Assembly (NCBI GenBank): GCA_026003355.1
Contig: BPHC01000005.1
Location: 1-64,000, forward strand
Source: Cyclobacteriaceae bacterium
GTDB taxonomy: Bacteria > Bacteroidota > Bacteroidia > Cytophagales > Cyclobacteriaceae
DNA: 64,000 nt
Direction: 5' to 3'
Under the pieces are notes generated by a model. It did no database searches. It was given only the letters and a program-made list of their open reading frames with translations, and was not told the DNA's origin. Below are positions 53,901 to 61,286 of the stretch, piece after piece (the stretch's first letter is position 1; each line of letters begins with the position of its first letter). Made by a program: the position numbers and the translations under genes.

Positions 53901-55178
53901 AAATAAATGAAGTGCCTTTTCATAATAACCTGCTTCAAAAAAGAAAAGACCCAACGCGTTGCAGGCAGAGTAATATTGCCTAGGATTTTCCTGTTCTTTC
54001 GATTTTGCATACTGAAAATATTGTTGATATAACGCTTCCGCCCGTTGAATATCCCCCTTTAAAAAATAAATGCGGGCTCTATTGCTTAAAATAGTCGCCT
54101 GCTTCTCATCATCGTTCAGGTATCTTTTGTTAAACTCCTCAGCACTATTAAGCCAATACTCTGCCTCCGCAAAATCACCCATAAGCAGTTTAAAACCCGA
54201 CAACCGAATGAGTACAGAGCTGTATTGAGCGGGGTGCTTGGCTTGCTCGTTTTCCAGCAGCGATTTTGCCCTAAACAGCCAGTCTTCTCCCTCCGAAAGT
54301 TTTCCCAGTTCACGAAGGGCGTATGCTTTATTTATCATCAACTCAGCAAGCTGATCCGTTGGTGCATTGGCCTGAGTGCTTAACGCATTAAGGCATGCGT
54401 CCAGATAGATTAACCCTTTATGATAATCTTCTGTTAACAGGCTTAAATCGGCCAGATTTGCAACTGCCTGCAGGTATTCATTGCTCATTATTCCGTATAA
54501 CCGAATGGCGCAGCTATGCGCTTGCTCAATGCTGCTCTGGATTTTTTCTTTGCTGAATCGGTCTCTGTTTTCAGCAAACAATGAAATCAACGACATCAGG
54601 GTTTCATAATAATCACCCGAACATTTTCCTTTTATCTGCTCATACAGCAGCAGGGCTCTTTGCAGGTTCACTTCTGCGCTATCCGGCAGGTCAATGCGCT
54701 TAAATCCGATGGCCACATTGGTGCAGGCAATGGCCACTAACTCCGGATTACCGTCAGGCATTTTTGCAAAGGCATCGCGGCCAGCTGCCCAGAAAAATAC
54801 GGCATCGGCATAATAGGAATGGCGGGCCGCATAATTACCGGTGTTAATAAGTTCTCTGGCTTCTTCCTCTTTTTTTATTTTATTTTTTTCAACGGCCCAT
54901 TGGAAATACGACCGGTAAAGCGGAATGGCCCGTTCCGGGCGATTCAAATTCTGGTATACCGAAGCCAGATTATAACAGGCTGAATAATAGTTTTCATGAT
55001 TTGTGCCAAATTCTGTTTCGGCTTTTGTAAGGCCCTGCTCAAAAAAAGCAATCGCTTTTTTAAAGTTCTTTTTGTTGTAGTAGTTAATACCCTTGGCATT
55101 GATCTCTTCCCACAACTGCCCGAAAACGTTAATTCGCAGGGCAAGTATTAGGAAAAGCGCAAAAGCCCGTCCCGTCAT
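50973..55178 (-). CDS. Exported TPR-CHAT protein (caspase-like)
   Basis: 1401 residues. Signal peptide MTGRAFALFLILALRINVFG, then about 900 residues of tetratricopeptide repeats in a kinesin-light-chain-like spacing (recurrent NLA.LY...G.Y..AE.L pattern), a helical linker with a coiled coil near 930-1010, and a C-terminal CHAT domain. The catalytic dyad is present: His about 1245 in LHLATHGFF and Cys about 1315 in VLSACETGLG. The TPRs probably recognise a protein partner and the CHAT domain cleaves proteins. Export makes a cytoplasmic immune role, as known for some CHAT proteases, unlikely. Flanked in one operon by a LOG-family gene (6-base gap) and a lytic transglycosylase. Confidence 0.92.
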   Translation of the reverse strand: MTGRAFALFLILALRINVFGQLWEEINAKGINYYNKKNFKKAIAFFEQGLTKAETEFGTNHENYYSACYNLASVYQNLNRPERAIPLYRSYFQWAVEKNKIKKEEEARELINTGNYAARHSYYADAVFFWAAGRDAFAKMPDGNPELVAIACTNVAIGFKRIDLPDSAEVNLQRALLLYEQIKGKCSGDYYETLMSLISLFAENRDRFSKEKIQSSIEQAHSCAIRLYGIMSNEYLQAVANLADLSLLTEDYHKGLIYLDACLNALSTQANAPTDQLAELMINKAYALRELGKLSEGEDWLFRAKSLLENEQAKHPAQYSSVLIRLSGFKLLMGDFAEAEYWLNSAEEFNKRYLNDDEKQATILSNRARIYFLKGDIQRAEALYQQYFQYAKSKEQENPRQYYSACNALGLFFFEAGYYEKALHLFQESCGLSRRLYGNDSNKYAEDCINLAGVYVKLEKFTDAELKLTEALSILESAGRHDTESYALALFLLADVHDEYAMHEKSGTLRADALHIYQKIYGSGHYKFAQAASSMAIALFRQGRFSEAEQLHLQALDIFKKSLGEKQPDYAAQCYHLGTTYHYTGQFSLAEQWLFKARAIQEELFGKNHPSYGKTLYELGSLYHDMGDYAKAEALYTDAKTIAENSVGKFHSHYLRVINSLGVLYNDVGQYHKSEKILRDILVTTGELRGKNHPDYALASANLAALLTDAGNYAEAATLLDEALLVMANTKGRHNLDYGGICENMAYYLNRLNEYQKAEKYYEEIRTLRAELQGRNHVEYVQACNNLAYTKNRIGNYKEAELLYQEARAALVHQGLKRHSLYATVCNNLASVYEEQQKHQEAFSLYTQAARVFVNELNSNFILFSESEREKYLEEFNYFRDIYFSFTLDVADQIKESLSWAFRYNLLTKGALYRAAKNFREAFQSWTNTAASRLFDQYRSLKAAYAKALTLNEQQLKERNINLLQLREQIAEAEKNLLRSSDVLNRAVADTLYTWKDVQKLLKPDEALIEWVRLEYYHNEWKDSVLYLAFIIRHGQILPDYMVLRNGKDLEGKEIKFYTNSVMAGIENLRSYNVFWKPLEPKLRHVRKVYVVPDGIYHTINLNTLYNPATGKYLADEYSIHLLGSSLDFMHYFGKPVLQKRNYRQYNTWLFGYPNYTGTEPTQQVTEKTRERVVNLFRGDSTQRFFDLDGGHVTVLEGTRIEVDEINKILKSKGIQSTVLTGNDASEKQLKQLQSPDVLHLATHGFFLRQYDRLDPEKQIRVKENPLMRSGLLMAGAELGLRGERTTFDEDGILFAQEVQLLDLKNTELVVLSACETGLGEIKHGEGVYGLQRALQEAGAKNIIMSLWKVDDQVTQQLMTQFYTLLFSGKSKRSAFQEAQSIIRQQYPQPYYWGAFVMIGE

Positions 55179-55184
55179 AAGGCA

Positions 55185-55940
55185 TCAGAAGTTTGGCGCC
55201 AGCAGATATTTCGAATAGAAATCGTCAATTACGGCTACGGCTTCTTCCGGTTTATCCACCACACAAAACAGATCCAGATCTTCCGGGCTGATCATTTCTT
55301 CCTTCAGCAGCACTTCTTTTACCCAGTTAAGCCATCCCTGCCAGAATTTTTTGCCCACCATTACAATAGGAAATCGGCCTATTTTTTTGGTTTGTATTAA
55401 CGTAAGGGCTTCGGTAAGTTCATCGAGCGTACCAAATCCTCCGGGCATTACAATAAAGCCTTGTGAGTATTTTACAAACATAACCTTGCGCACAAAAAAG
55501 TAATCGAAGGTAATAAGCTTGTCGGGGTCGATGTATGCATTGCCCTTCTGCTCGAACGGCAGGAAAATATTCAACCCTACCGACTTACCGCCTGCACGGT
55601 GAGCACCTTTGTTACCAGCTTCCATAATACCCGGTCCGCCACCGGTAATTACACCGTATCCGTGCTGTACCAGCTGGTAGGCTATTTCTTCGGCTGTTTT
55701 GTAGTACACATGGTTGGGCTTGGTGCGGGCCGAGCCAAATATGGTAACACACGGACCAATTTTTGCCAGCTTTTCCATGCCGTCTACAAATTCGCTCATC
55801 ACCTTAAATATCATCCAGGCGTTTTCGCCCTTTATCTCAGCCCAGTCTTTTTCCTTAAAGGCTTTGCGTATGCGGTGTTCGTCTTCAATAACCTGTTGCA
55901 GCAGGTTGCTGTCGGGCTTCTTTTTGTTGGTGCTTTTCAT
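55185..55940 (-). CDS. LOG family protein (TIGR00730)
   Basis: 251 residues with the Rossmann-like fold of cytokinin-riboside phosphoribohydrolase and nucleotide nucleosidase family: TIFGSARTKPNHVYY, GYGVITGGGPGIMEAGNKGA and the PGGxGTxxE signature in VMPGGFGTLDELTE. Likely hydrolyses nucleoside monophosphates to base and ribose-5-phosphate. Leads the operon with the CHAT and transglycosylase genes; divergent from the GH130 gene. Confidence 0.9.
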   Translation of the reverse strand: MKSTNKKKPDSNLLQQVIEDEHRIRKAFKEKDWAEIKGENAWMIFKVMSEFVDGMEKLAKIGPCVTIFGSARTKPNHVYYKTAEEIAYQLVQHGYGVITGGGPGIMEAGNKGAHRAGGKSVGLNIFLPFEQKGNAYIDPDKLITFDYFFVRKVMFVKYSQGFIVMPGGFGTLDELTEALTLIQTKKIGRFPIVMVGKKFWQGWLNWVKEVLLKEEMISPEDLDLFCVVDKPEEAVAVIDDFYSKYLLAPNF

Positions 55941-55973
55941 GAACTTGCTTTATTAGCTTTTAAATATACAACG

Positions 55974-57071
55974 ATGAAACGTGATTTATGGCCCATAAGT
56001 TTGAAGTACCTGTTGCTTCCCGTATTGGTTGCATCATGCCGGCCCGCAGAAAGGCAGCACGCAGCAACGTGGATGCTCGCTCCGTTTGTAAAGGTCGACT
56101 CGGTTAATCCCATTCTTTCTGCCGGACCGGGTCGCTTTTTCTGTCCGGTAAGAAAAGACACCGTGCGATGGGAGGAAAAAGATGTTTTTAACCCCGCAGC
56201 GGTAGTACGACACGGTAAAGTTTATTTGCTCTATCGAGCGGAAGACCGCCTTGGCAGGCATGCCGGCACTTCGCGTATCGGATTAGCCGAAAGCCAGGAC
56301 GGCCTGCATTTTGCCCGGCTTCCCAAGCCGGTGCTGTATCCCGACAACGATTCGCTGAAGTACTACGAATGGGAAGGCGGCATTGAAGACCCCAGGGTGG
56401 TAGAGTCGCCCGAGGGCCTTTACATTATGACCTATACCGCCTACGATGGGCAAACCGCACGCCTTATGGTGGCCTCTTCTTCCGACTTGCTTACCTGGCA
56501 GAAGCATGGACCCGCATTGCAGGGGCCGTACCGGAAGGTGTGGAGCAAATCGGGAGCCATTGTGGCCGAGCTGCAAGGCGATAGGGTAGTTGCCAAAAAA
56601 ATAAACAACCGTTACTGGATGTATTTTGGCGATACCAATGTATTTATAGCCACCTCGGCAAACCTGCTGCAATGGGAGCCGGTGGCCGAAGGGGACCAGT
56701 TGAAAGCCGTACTAAAACCCCGCCCCGGATATTTCGACAGCCGGCTGGTAGAACCCGGCCCCTTTGCGCTGGTACGTCCGCAGGGCATTGTGTTACTCTA
56801 CAATGCCATGAACCTTGAAAAAGGCGGAGACCCGAACCTGCCTCCCGGCACCTATGCCGCCGGCCAGGCCCTGTTCAGTGCAAGCCAACCCACACTTTTA
56901 TTGAATCGCAGCGACCAGCCCTTTATGGTGCCTGAAAGGCCCTATGAAATAACCGGCCAGGTAAACAAGGTTTGCTTTATTGAGGGGCTGGTGTATTTTA
57001 AAAACAAATGGCTGCTGTACTATGGCACAGCCGATTCGCACATTGCTGTGGCCATTCACCTAGCGCAATAA
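55974..57071 (+). CDS. Glycoside hydrolase family 130 lipoprotein
   Basis: 365 residues. ATG at 55974 opens a lipoprotein signal (SLKYLLLPVLVASC, lipobox VASC); the open frame extends far upstream across the LOG gene but that is antisense shadow. Five-bladed propeller with GH130 signatures: NPAAVVRHGKVYLLYRAEDR, GGIEDPRVV (EDPR with catalytic Asp), MYFGDTNVFIA, GPFALVRPQGIVLLYNAMN. Members are beta-mannoside phosphorylases or mannosidases. Convergent overlap of 12 bases with the next gene. Confidence 0.88.
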   Translation: MKRDLWPISLKYLLLPVLVASCRPAERQHAATWMLAPFVKVDSVNPILSAGPGRFFCPVRKDTVRWEEKDVFNPAAVVRHGKVYLLYRAEDRLGRHAGTSRIGLAESQDGLHFARLPKPVLYPDNDSLKYYEWEGGIEDPRVVESPEGLYIMTYTAYDGQTARLMVASSSDLLTWQKHGPALQGPYRKVWSKSGAIVAELQGDRVVAKKINNRYWMYFGDTNVFIATSANLLQWEPVAEGDQLKAVLKPRPGYFDSRLVEPGPFALVRPQGIVLLYNAMNLEKGGDPNLPPGTYAAGQALFSASQPTLLLNRSDQPFMVPERPYEITGQVNKVCFIEGLVYFKNKWLLYYGTADSHIAVAIHLAQ

Positions 57072-57968
57072 GTTGTTAACAGCCTGTTGTAAATCGGCAA
57101 ACTCAAAACGGAAACCCGCCTGCAGAATCCTATCGGCCGAAACGCGGCTGCCCTTCACAACCAGGTCGGCCATTTCGCCCAGCAGCAAACGCAACACCAG
57201 CTGCGGCACCGGAGGCAGCCATATTTTTTTGTTCAGCGCTGCGGCTACGGCCCGGGTAAATGCTTTGTTGGTTACAGGGTTGGGACTTACCCCGTTGTAA
57301 ACGCCCTGCAGCGCATCGTTTTCGAGTGCATATTTAAACATGCGGCACAGGTCGGTAATATGTATCCAGCTCATGTACTGGTTGCCACCTGCCAGGGGAG
57401 CCCCAAGGCCCCAGCGTACCGGTTTTGCCATTTCTTTCAGCGCTCCGCCCTGTTGGCTCAGCACAATACCTATGCGTATTTTCACCAGCCTTATGCCCAG
57501 GCCCTGAAATTTATCGGCTTCTGCTTCCCATGCGCGCACCACCGAAGCAAGAAAGCTTTTTGCCGCCGGGTGCGCCTCGGTAAAAATCTCTTCGTCACCA
57601 CCAAAGCCATAATATCCAATGGCCGAAGCACACACCACAGTCTTTACCTGGTGGGGCCTGTAGCGCATGGCATCGTACAACAGAGCCGTAGAGCGCGTGC
57701 GACTTTCCAGGATTTCCTGCTTGCGCGCTTTGGTCCAGGGTTTTTCGGCAATACCGGCTCCGGCCAGGTGCACAATGGCATCGGTTTCTTCCAGCGCCTG
57801 ATGGTCTATTTTTCCTGACCGCACATCCCAGGCATACGCGGGCACCGTGCCGGGTTTTGCCTTCCGGCTAAGATGGCACACCTCCACACCCGATGCCATT
57901 AACAACTGCGTGAGGTGCGAGCCAATAAGCCCGGTGCCCCCTGTGATAAGTACGCGTTTTGGAATCAA
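57060..57968 (-). CDS. TIGR01777 family NAD(P)-dependent epimerase-like protein
   Basis: 302 residues of the extended SDR type: GGTGLIGSHLTQLL cofactor site, IVHLAGAGIAEKPWTKARK signature, SAIGYYGFGGDE with the catalytic Tyr, and a C-terminal DUF1731 segment (NKKIWLPPVPQLVLRLLLGE, EMADLVVKGSRVSADRI). Related to YfcH and the plastid SulA-type divisor; exact role unknown. Confidence 0.92.
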   Translation of the reverse strand: MIPKRVLITGGTGLIGSHLTQLLMASGVEVCHLSRKAKPGTVPAYAWDVRSGKIDHQALEETDAIVHLAGAGIAEKPWTKARKQEILESRTRSTALLYDAMRYRPHQVKTVVCASAIGYYGFGGDEEIFTEAHPAAKSFLASVVRAWEAEADKFQGLGIRLVKIRIGIVLSQQGGALKEMAKPVRWGLGAPLAGGNQYMSWIHITDLCRMFKYALENDALQGVYNGVSPNPVTNKAFTRAVAAALNKKIWLPPVPQLVLRLLLGEMADLVVKGSRVSADRILQAGFRFEFADLQQAVNNLLR

Positions 57969-58011
57969 TTTTGTTTAGCTTTGGCAGAACAATATAATAA
58001 ACCCCTTTACC

Positions 58012-58707
58012 ATGCAAAAGGTTATTGCCGCGTTGCTTTGGATAATGCTTTGTTCGGTATCGGCAAACGCCCAGACCATTGTCGTTAAAAAAGAACCGGC
58101 ACGTATTAAAGGAAACAATCTGCCGGGATTTGAAACAGAACTCGAAGGCAATACCGCTGATGTAACCGCTGCGCTCAACAAATATCTTAAGGTGTTTGCG
58201 CGCCTTAAGCCCGGTAATAACCCCATAACCACCAGCGAGATCGTCATCAGCAACATTTCGTACAAATATCCGGTGTATGCGCTGGTGCGCGAGCGCGGCA
58301 GCGGGGCTGCGGCCTGGATGGGCATCAATGCCGGTGAGTGGCCCTCGGCCGAAGAAGCCGAAAAGGTGCAAAGCGAACTGGAGCGCCTGGTTCGCGACTT
58401 TGCCGTTACCTATTACCGCGAACAGGTACAGGCCCGGATTGACGAATCGCAGCGCGCGGTGCAGGCGGTTGAACGGCAGCAACAGCGACTCACCACTGAA
58501 AACCGAAACCTGAACATTCGTCTGGAAAACAACCAAAAAGAAAAGTTGCAGCTTGAAAAAGCGCTCGAAGCCAATAAACTGGAATACCTTAACCTGCTAA
58601 CCCGTTTGGAGCAGAATAAAAAAAGCCAGGACTCGCTGGCCGTGGTGCTGGAACAGGTAAAGAAAGTGCTGCAGGCACACCAGGAGCGCAAGGAAAAAAT
58701 TAACTGA
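58012..58707 (+). CDS. Exported coiled-coil protein of unknown function
   Basis: 231 residues: signal peptide (MQKVIAALLWIMLCSVSANAQ), a globular part to about residue 130, and a long C-terminal coiled coil with heptad-like Leu/Gln pattern (RQQQRLTTENRNLNIRLENN). Conserved only as an exported protein; no recognised domain. Convergent with the lipoprotein gene at 58709, one base apart. Confidence 0.7.
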   Translation: MQKVIAALLWIMLCSVSANAQTIVVKKEPARIKGNNLPGFETELEGNTADVTAALNKYLKVFARLKPGNNPITTSEIVISNISYKYPVYALVRERGSGAAAWMGINAGEWPSAEEAEKVQSELERLVRDFAVTYYREQVQARIDESQRAVQAVERQQQRLTTENRNLNIRLENNQKEKLQLEKALEANKLEYLNLLTRLEQNKKSQDSLAVVLEQVKKVLQAHQERKEKIN

Positions 58708-58708
58708 A

Positions 58709-59248
58709 TCATATACCCGGTTTTACCAGCCATTCATAGCGAATGGTGTCGTAATACGTCCAGGCGTTGGGCCACTCCAGTAAGGCATCGTTGAGCAGGT
58801 AGGCCTCAACGTTTCCGTGTTTTATCATATGGGCAAACAATTGTTCACCGGTTTGTTCCAGAAAAGTACGCGATCCGACAGGCGTGTTAAACACCTCCCT
58901 GAACCTTATGATTTTACCTGCGCCGTCCAGCCGGAACGTACCCCCCACGCCCCGAAGTGCGCCTTCGGAACTGCGGGCCGGACGAATGAGGTAGAAGTAA
59001 TAGGTTCCGGACGGATCGCGATGGAGTTTTTTCCAGGTAAACTTGGACAGGTTACTTACATAGTACTTGCGGAAAGCCGGATCAAAACGCGACTGCCAGT
59101 CGGCTCCCGCCGGGCGCACATATAGGTAAGTAATAATATCGGTTAGCAGCGAATCCTGTTGCGATTTACCGAAATAGGCCTCGGGGGTTTGCGGTTTTGA
59201 GCACGAGGCCACCAGCAGTAACATCCCAAAGCTTAATACACGCATCAT
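58709..59248 (-). CDS. Lipoprotein of unknown function
   Basis: 179 residues with lipoprotein signal MMRVLSFGMLLLVASC (lipobox VASC). The mature part contains LTDIITYLYVRPAGADWQSR and several aromatic residues, with beta strands around GTYYFYLIRPARSS. No family recognised. Its start lies about 50 bases from a terminator that ends the upstream beta-helix lipoprotein gene. Confidence 0.7.
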   Translation of the reverse strand: MMRVLSFGMLLLVASCSKPQTPEAYFGKSQQDSLLTDIITYLYVRPAGADWQSRFDPAFRKYYVSNLSKFTWKKLHRDPSGTYYFYLIRPARSSEGALRGVGGTFRLDGAGKIIRFREVFNTPVGSRTFLEQTGEQLFAHMIKHGNVEAYLLNDALLEWPNAWTYYDTIRYEWLVKPGI

Positions 59249-59299
59249 AATATAACTTCGGTGCAGGTTTAAAGTTAACTACTACGGCATAAACATAAC

Positions 59300-59340
59300 A
59301 AAGAGGCTATCATCAGTAAAATGATAGCCTCTTTCTTTTT
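59300..59340. terminator. Intrinsic terminator after the beta-helix lipoprotein gene
   Basis: Perfect 14-bp stem AAAGAGGCTATCAT (59300-59313) / ATGATAGCCTCTTT (59321-59334) with a seven-base loop. T- and A-rich flanks fit termination of the minus-strand TonB-receptor unit. Confidence 0.85.
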
Positions 59341-59352
59341 TCGTTTCTTACA

Positions 59353-61176
59353 TTAATTGTAGTTGGTAGTTCTGGGATTAAAGTTCGTCCATCCGGTCGT
59401 CCAGTCGGTTGTGCCAAATGCACCGATGTAGTTTACGGTTTTATCGAAGAATGTACCGGCTGCCGGGCAGTTGTCCCACAGGTTGGCGCGGTTAAGCAAA
59501 GTCGAACCCGACTGCGGAAGGAACGAAGGCGTTCCCGTGTCGAACAGTGTGGGGCTCAGACCCAGGTCGGTCCACTTGTCTTCCAACGCATTGCCGAAAG
59601 CCGTGGTTAAAAACCAGGTTTGAGCCGAATTACCGCCTATGCTGCCGGTGGTGGCAAAGATAAAACCACGGGGAGTTTGCGGGTGGTTGGCATTGGAGCC
59701 AAAGGGTAAGCCGGTTACTGTTTGTTCTTCGGTTGTAGCAACCGATCCGTATCCGTTACCTCCCCAGTTTTCCACGCCGGCCAGAATTACGTTGCGCAGC
59801 TGCAGTTCATTGTTTTGCGCATTGGTAAGCGTTGTGGAACCATCAATAAAGACACCGTTGGGATAGCCGGTAAATACGGCGTTATATATTTTCAGCTTGT
59901 TGTTTCTGCGCAGGTGGGCGGCATTCTGAAAATTATCCTGAATGTTTAGATCGTTGGTTTTCTTAGGACCGATAATGGTTACGTTGGCAAAAACACCGGA
60001 GGTAAAAGGCGTGGCGCCTGAACCGCCTGAGTCGTTATCGACTTCAAAGCCGTTTGAACCCGACTGGTCAGCCAGTGTGTTATCGCGAATACCAATGGCC
60101 CACTGTACATTTCCGCTCCAGCCGTTGTCCACGTCAAAGTCGTCATCCAGGCCGCGGTAGGCCATCAGGTACTTGGCATTTACGGTACCCCCAAAGAATT
60201 CGAAGGCATCGTCCAGACCAAAGCTGCATTGCACATATTCCACTGTGGTGGCGCGGCCCACGCTGCCTAAGGTAAGCGCGTTTACTTCCTGATTGGGGTT
60301 TATAGGTGTACCCGCAAATTCTATGCGCACGTAGCGCAATGATCCTGAGTTATCATTATCCGGATCGGCAATGGGGGTATCGCCCACCCCGTGAAAGGCT
60401 CCGTAATTACCCTCCAGCTCGGCATTGGCACTTTGGTTGTTGGTTGCCCTGCCTACAATTACCAGCCCGCCCCAGTCGCCGGGGTTGCGCAAACCGGGAG
60501 CCTTTGATGAAGTGAATACAATGGGATTATCGGCCGTGCCGTTGGCAATAATTTGGTTACCGCGTTGAACGATGAGCGTGCCCGGAGGTGTAGTACCCGA
60601 TTTGGGAAGCCCCTGAATAATTGTGCCAGGCTGTATAGTTAAAACCACCCCGGTTATATCGGTTCCCCCCGAACGCTTGGAGTCGTCACCAACACGAACA
60701 TAACCCGAAAGCTGATAAATCTTATCACTGGTCCAGGTAACGCTGGAATTTATAACACCGCTCACTACAACAATTTCCTTGCTGGACACGGTTACAGCGT
60801 AATTGGCAATGGCCGATGATTTGCCATTGCGGTCAACGGCCTGAAAGGTAAAGTTAAACACCGTGCCGGCAGTGGCACTTTCAATTGTATAGTCCAGCGA
60901 ATAGGTAGCCGTGGTTTCGCCGGCATATGTTTTATTATCGAACGCTGCACCGTTTTTCAGCACGGTAAGGCTTGCCAGTCCGCCCGGTGCCGAAATCGTT
61001 ACATCTACCGAGGCGTCAGCGCCTACAAGACCGGAAAACGAAGTAGCCGATAAGGTAAGCGAAGGTGCTGCAGGCTCCGGATCATCGCTGCCGCATGAAG
61101 AAATCCACACTACTGCACCCAACGCCAAGCCAGCGGCCAGTGCACGGTTAAGCCGGTTAAACAATGTCTTTTTCAT
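59353..61176 (-). CDS. Large surface lipoprotein with predicted beta-helix domain
   Basis: 607 residues with ATG at 61176; signal ALAAGLALGAVVWISSC (lipobox ISSC) followed by an Asp/Pro linker. An Ig-like domain (about 30-140) precedes a long Asn/Gly/Thr-rich region with repeating short strands (VVLTIQPGTIIQG, NPIVFTSSKAPG, DWGGLVIVGRA), typical of a right-handed parallel beta-helix. It lies 110 bases downstream of a TonB-dependent receptor gene on the same strand, so it probably serves as its surface-exposed partner, comparable in arrangement to SusD though unrelated. Ligand unknown. Confidence 0.75.
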   Translation of the reverse strand: MKKTLFNRLNRALAAGLALGAVVWISSCGSDDPEPAAPSLTLSATSFSGLVGADASVDVTISAPGGLASLTVLKNGAAFDNKTYAGETTATYSLDYTIESATAGTVFNFTFQAVDRNGKSSAIANYAVTVSSKEIVVVSGVINSSVTWTSDKIYQLSGYVRVGDDSKRSGGTDITGVVLTIQPGTIIQGLPKSGTTPPGTLIVQRGNQIIANGTADNPIVFTSSKAPGLRNPGDWGGLVIVGRATNNQSANAELEGNYGAFHGVGDTPIADPDNDNSGSLRYVRIEFAGTPINPNQEVNALTLGSVGRATTVEYVQCSFGLDDAFEFFGGTVNAKYLMAYRGLDDDFDVDNGWSGNVQWAIGIRDNTLADQSGSNGFEVDNDSGGSGATPFTSGVFANVTIIGPKKTNDLNIQDNFQNAAHLRRNNKLKIYNAVFTGYPNGVFIDGSTTLTNAQNNELQLRNVILAGVENWGGNGYGSVATTEEQTVTGLPFGSNANHPQTPRGFIFATTGSIGGNSAQTWFLTTAFGNALEDKWTDLGLSPTLFDTGTPSFLPQSGSTLLNRANLWDNCPAAGTFFDKTVNYIGAFGTTDWTTGWTNFNPRTTNYN

Positions 61177-61286
61177 GAGTTGCTGTTTGTTTTTTCGTTC
61201 GCTCAAAAGTACAGGCGCACTGTTAACTCAGGGTTACCAGTGGCCAAACTTTGCGTTACGATTACTATGCAGCGGTTACGTTAGCC

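Noticed and set aside
50973-55178. CHAT protease as part of a cytoplasmic antiphage system
   Set aside because: It has a signal peptide and envelope-type neighbours; no sensor or effector gene of known CHAT defence systems is adjacent.
55599-55973. N-terminal extension of the GH130 gene
   Set aside because: It lies antisense over the LOG gene; the ATG at 55974 opens a proper lipoprotein signal.
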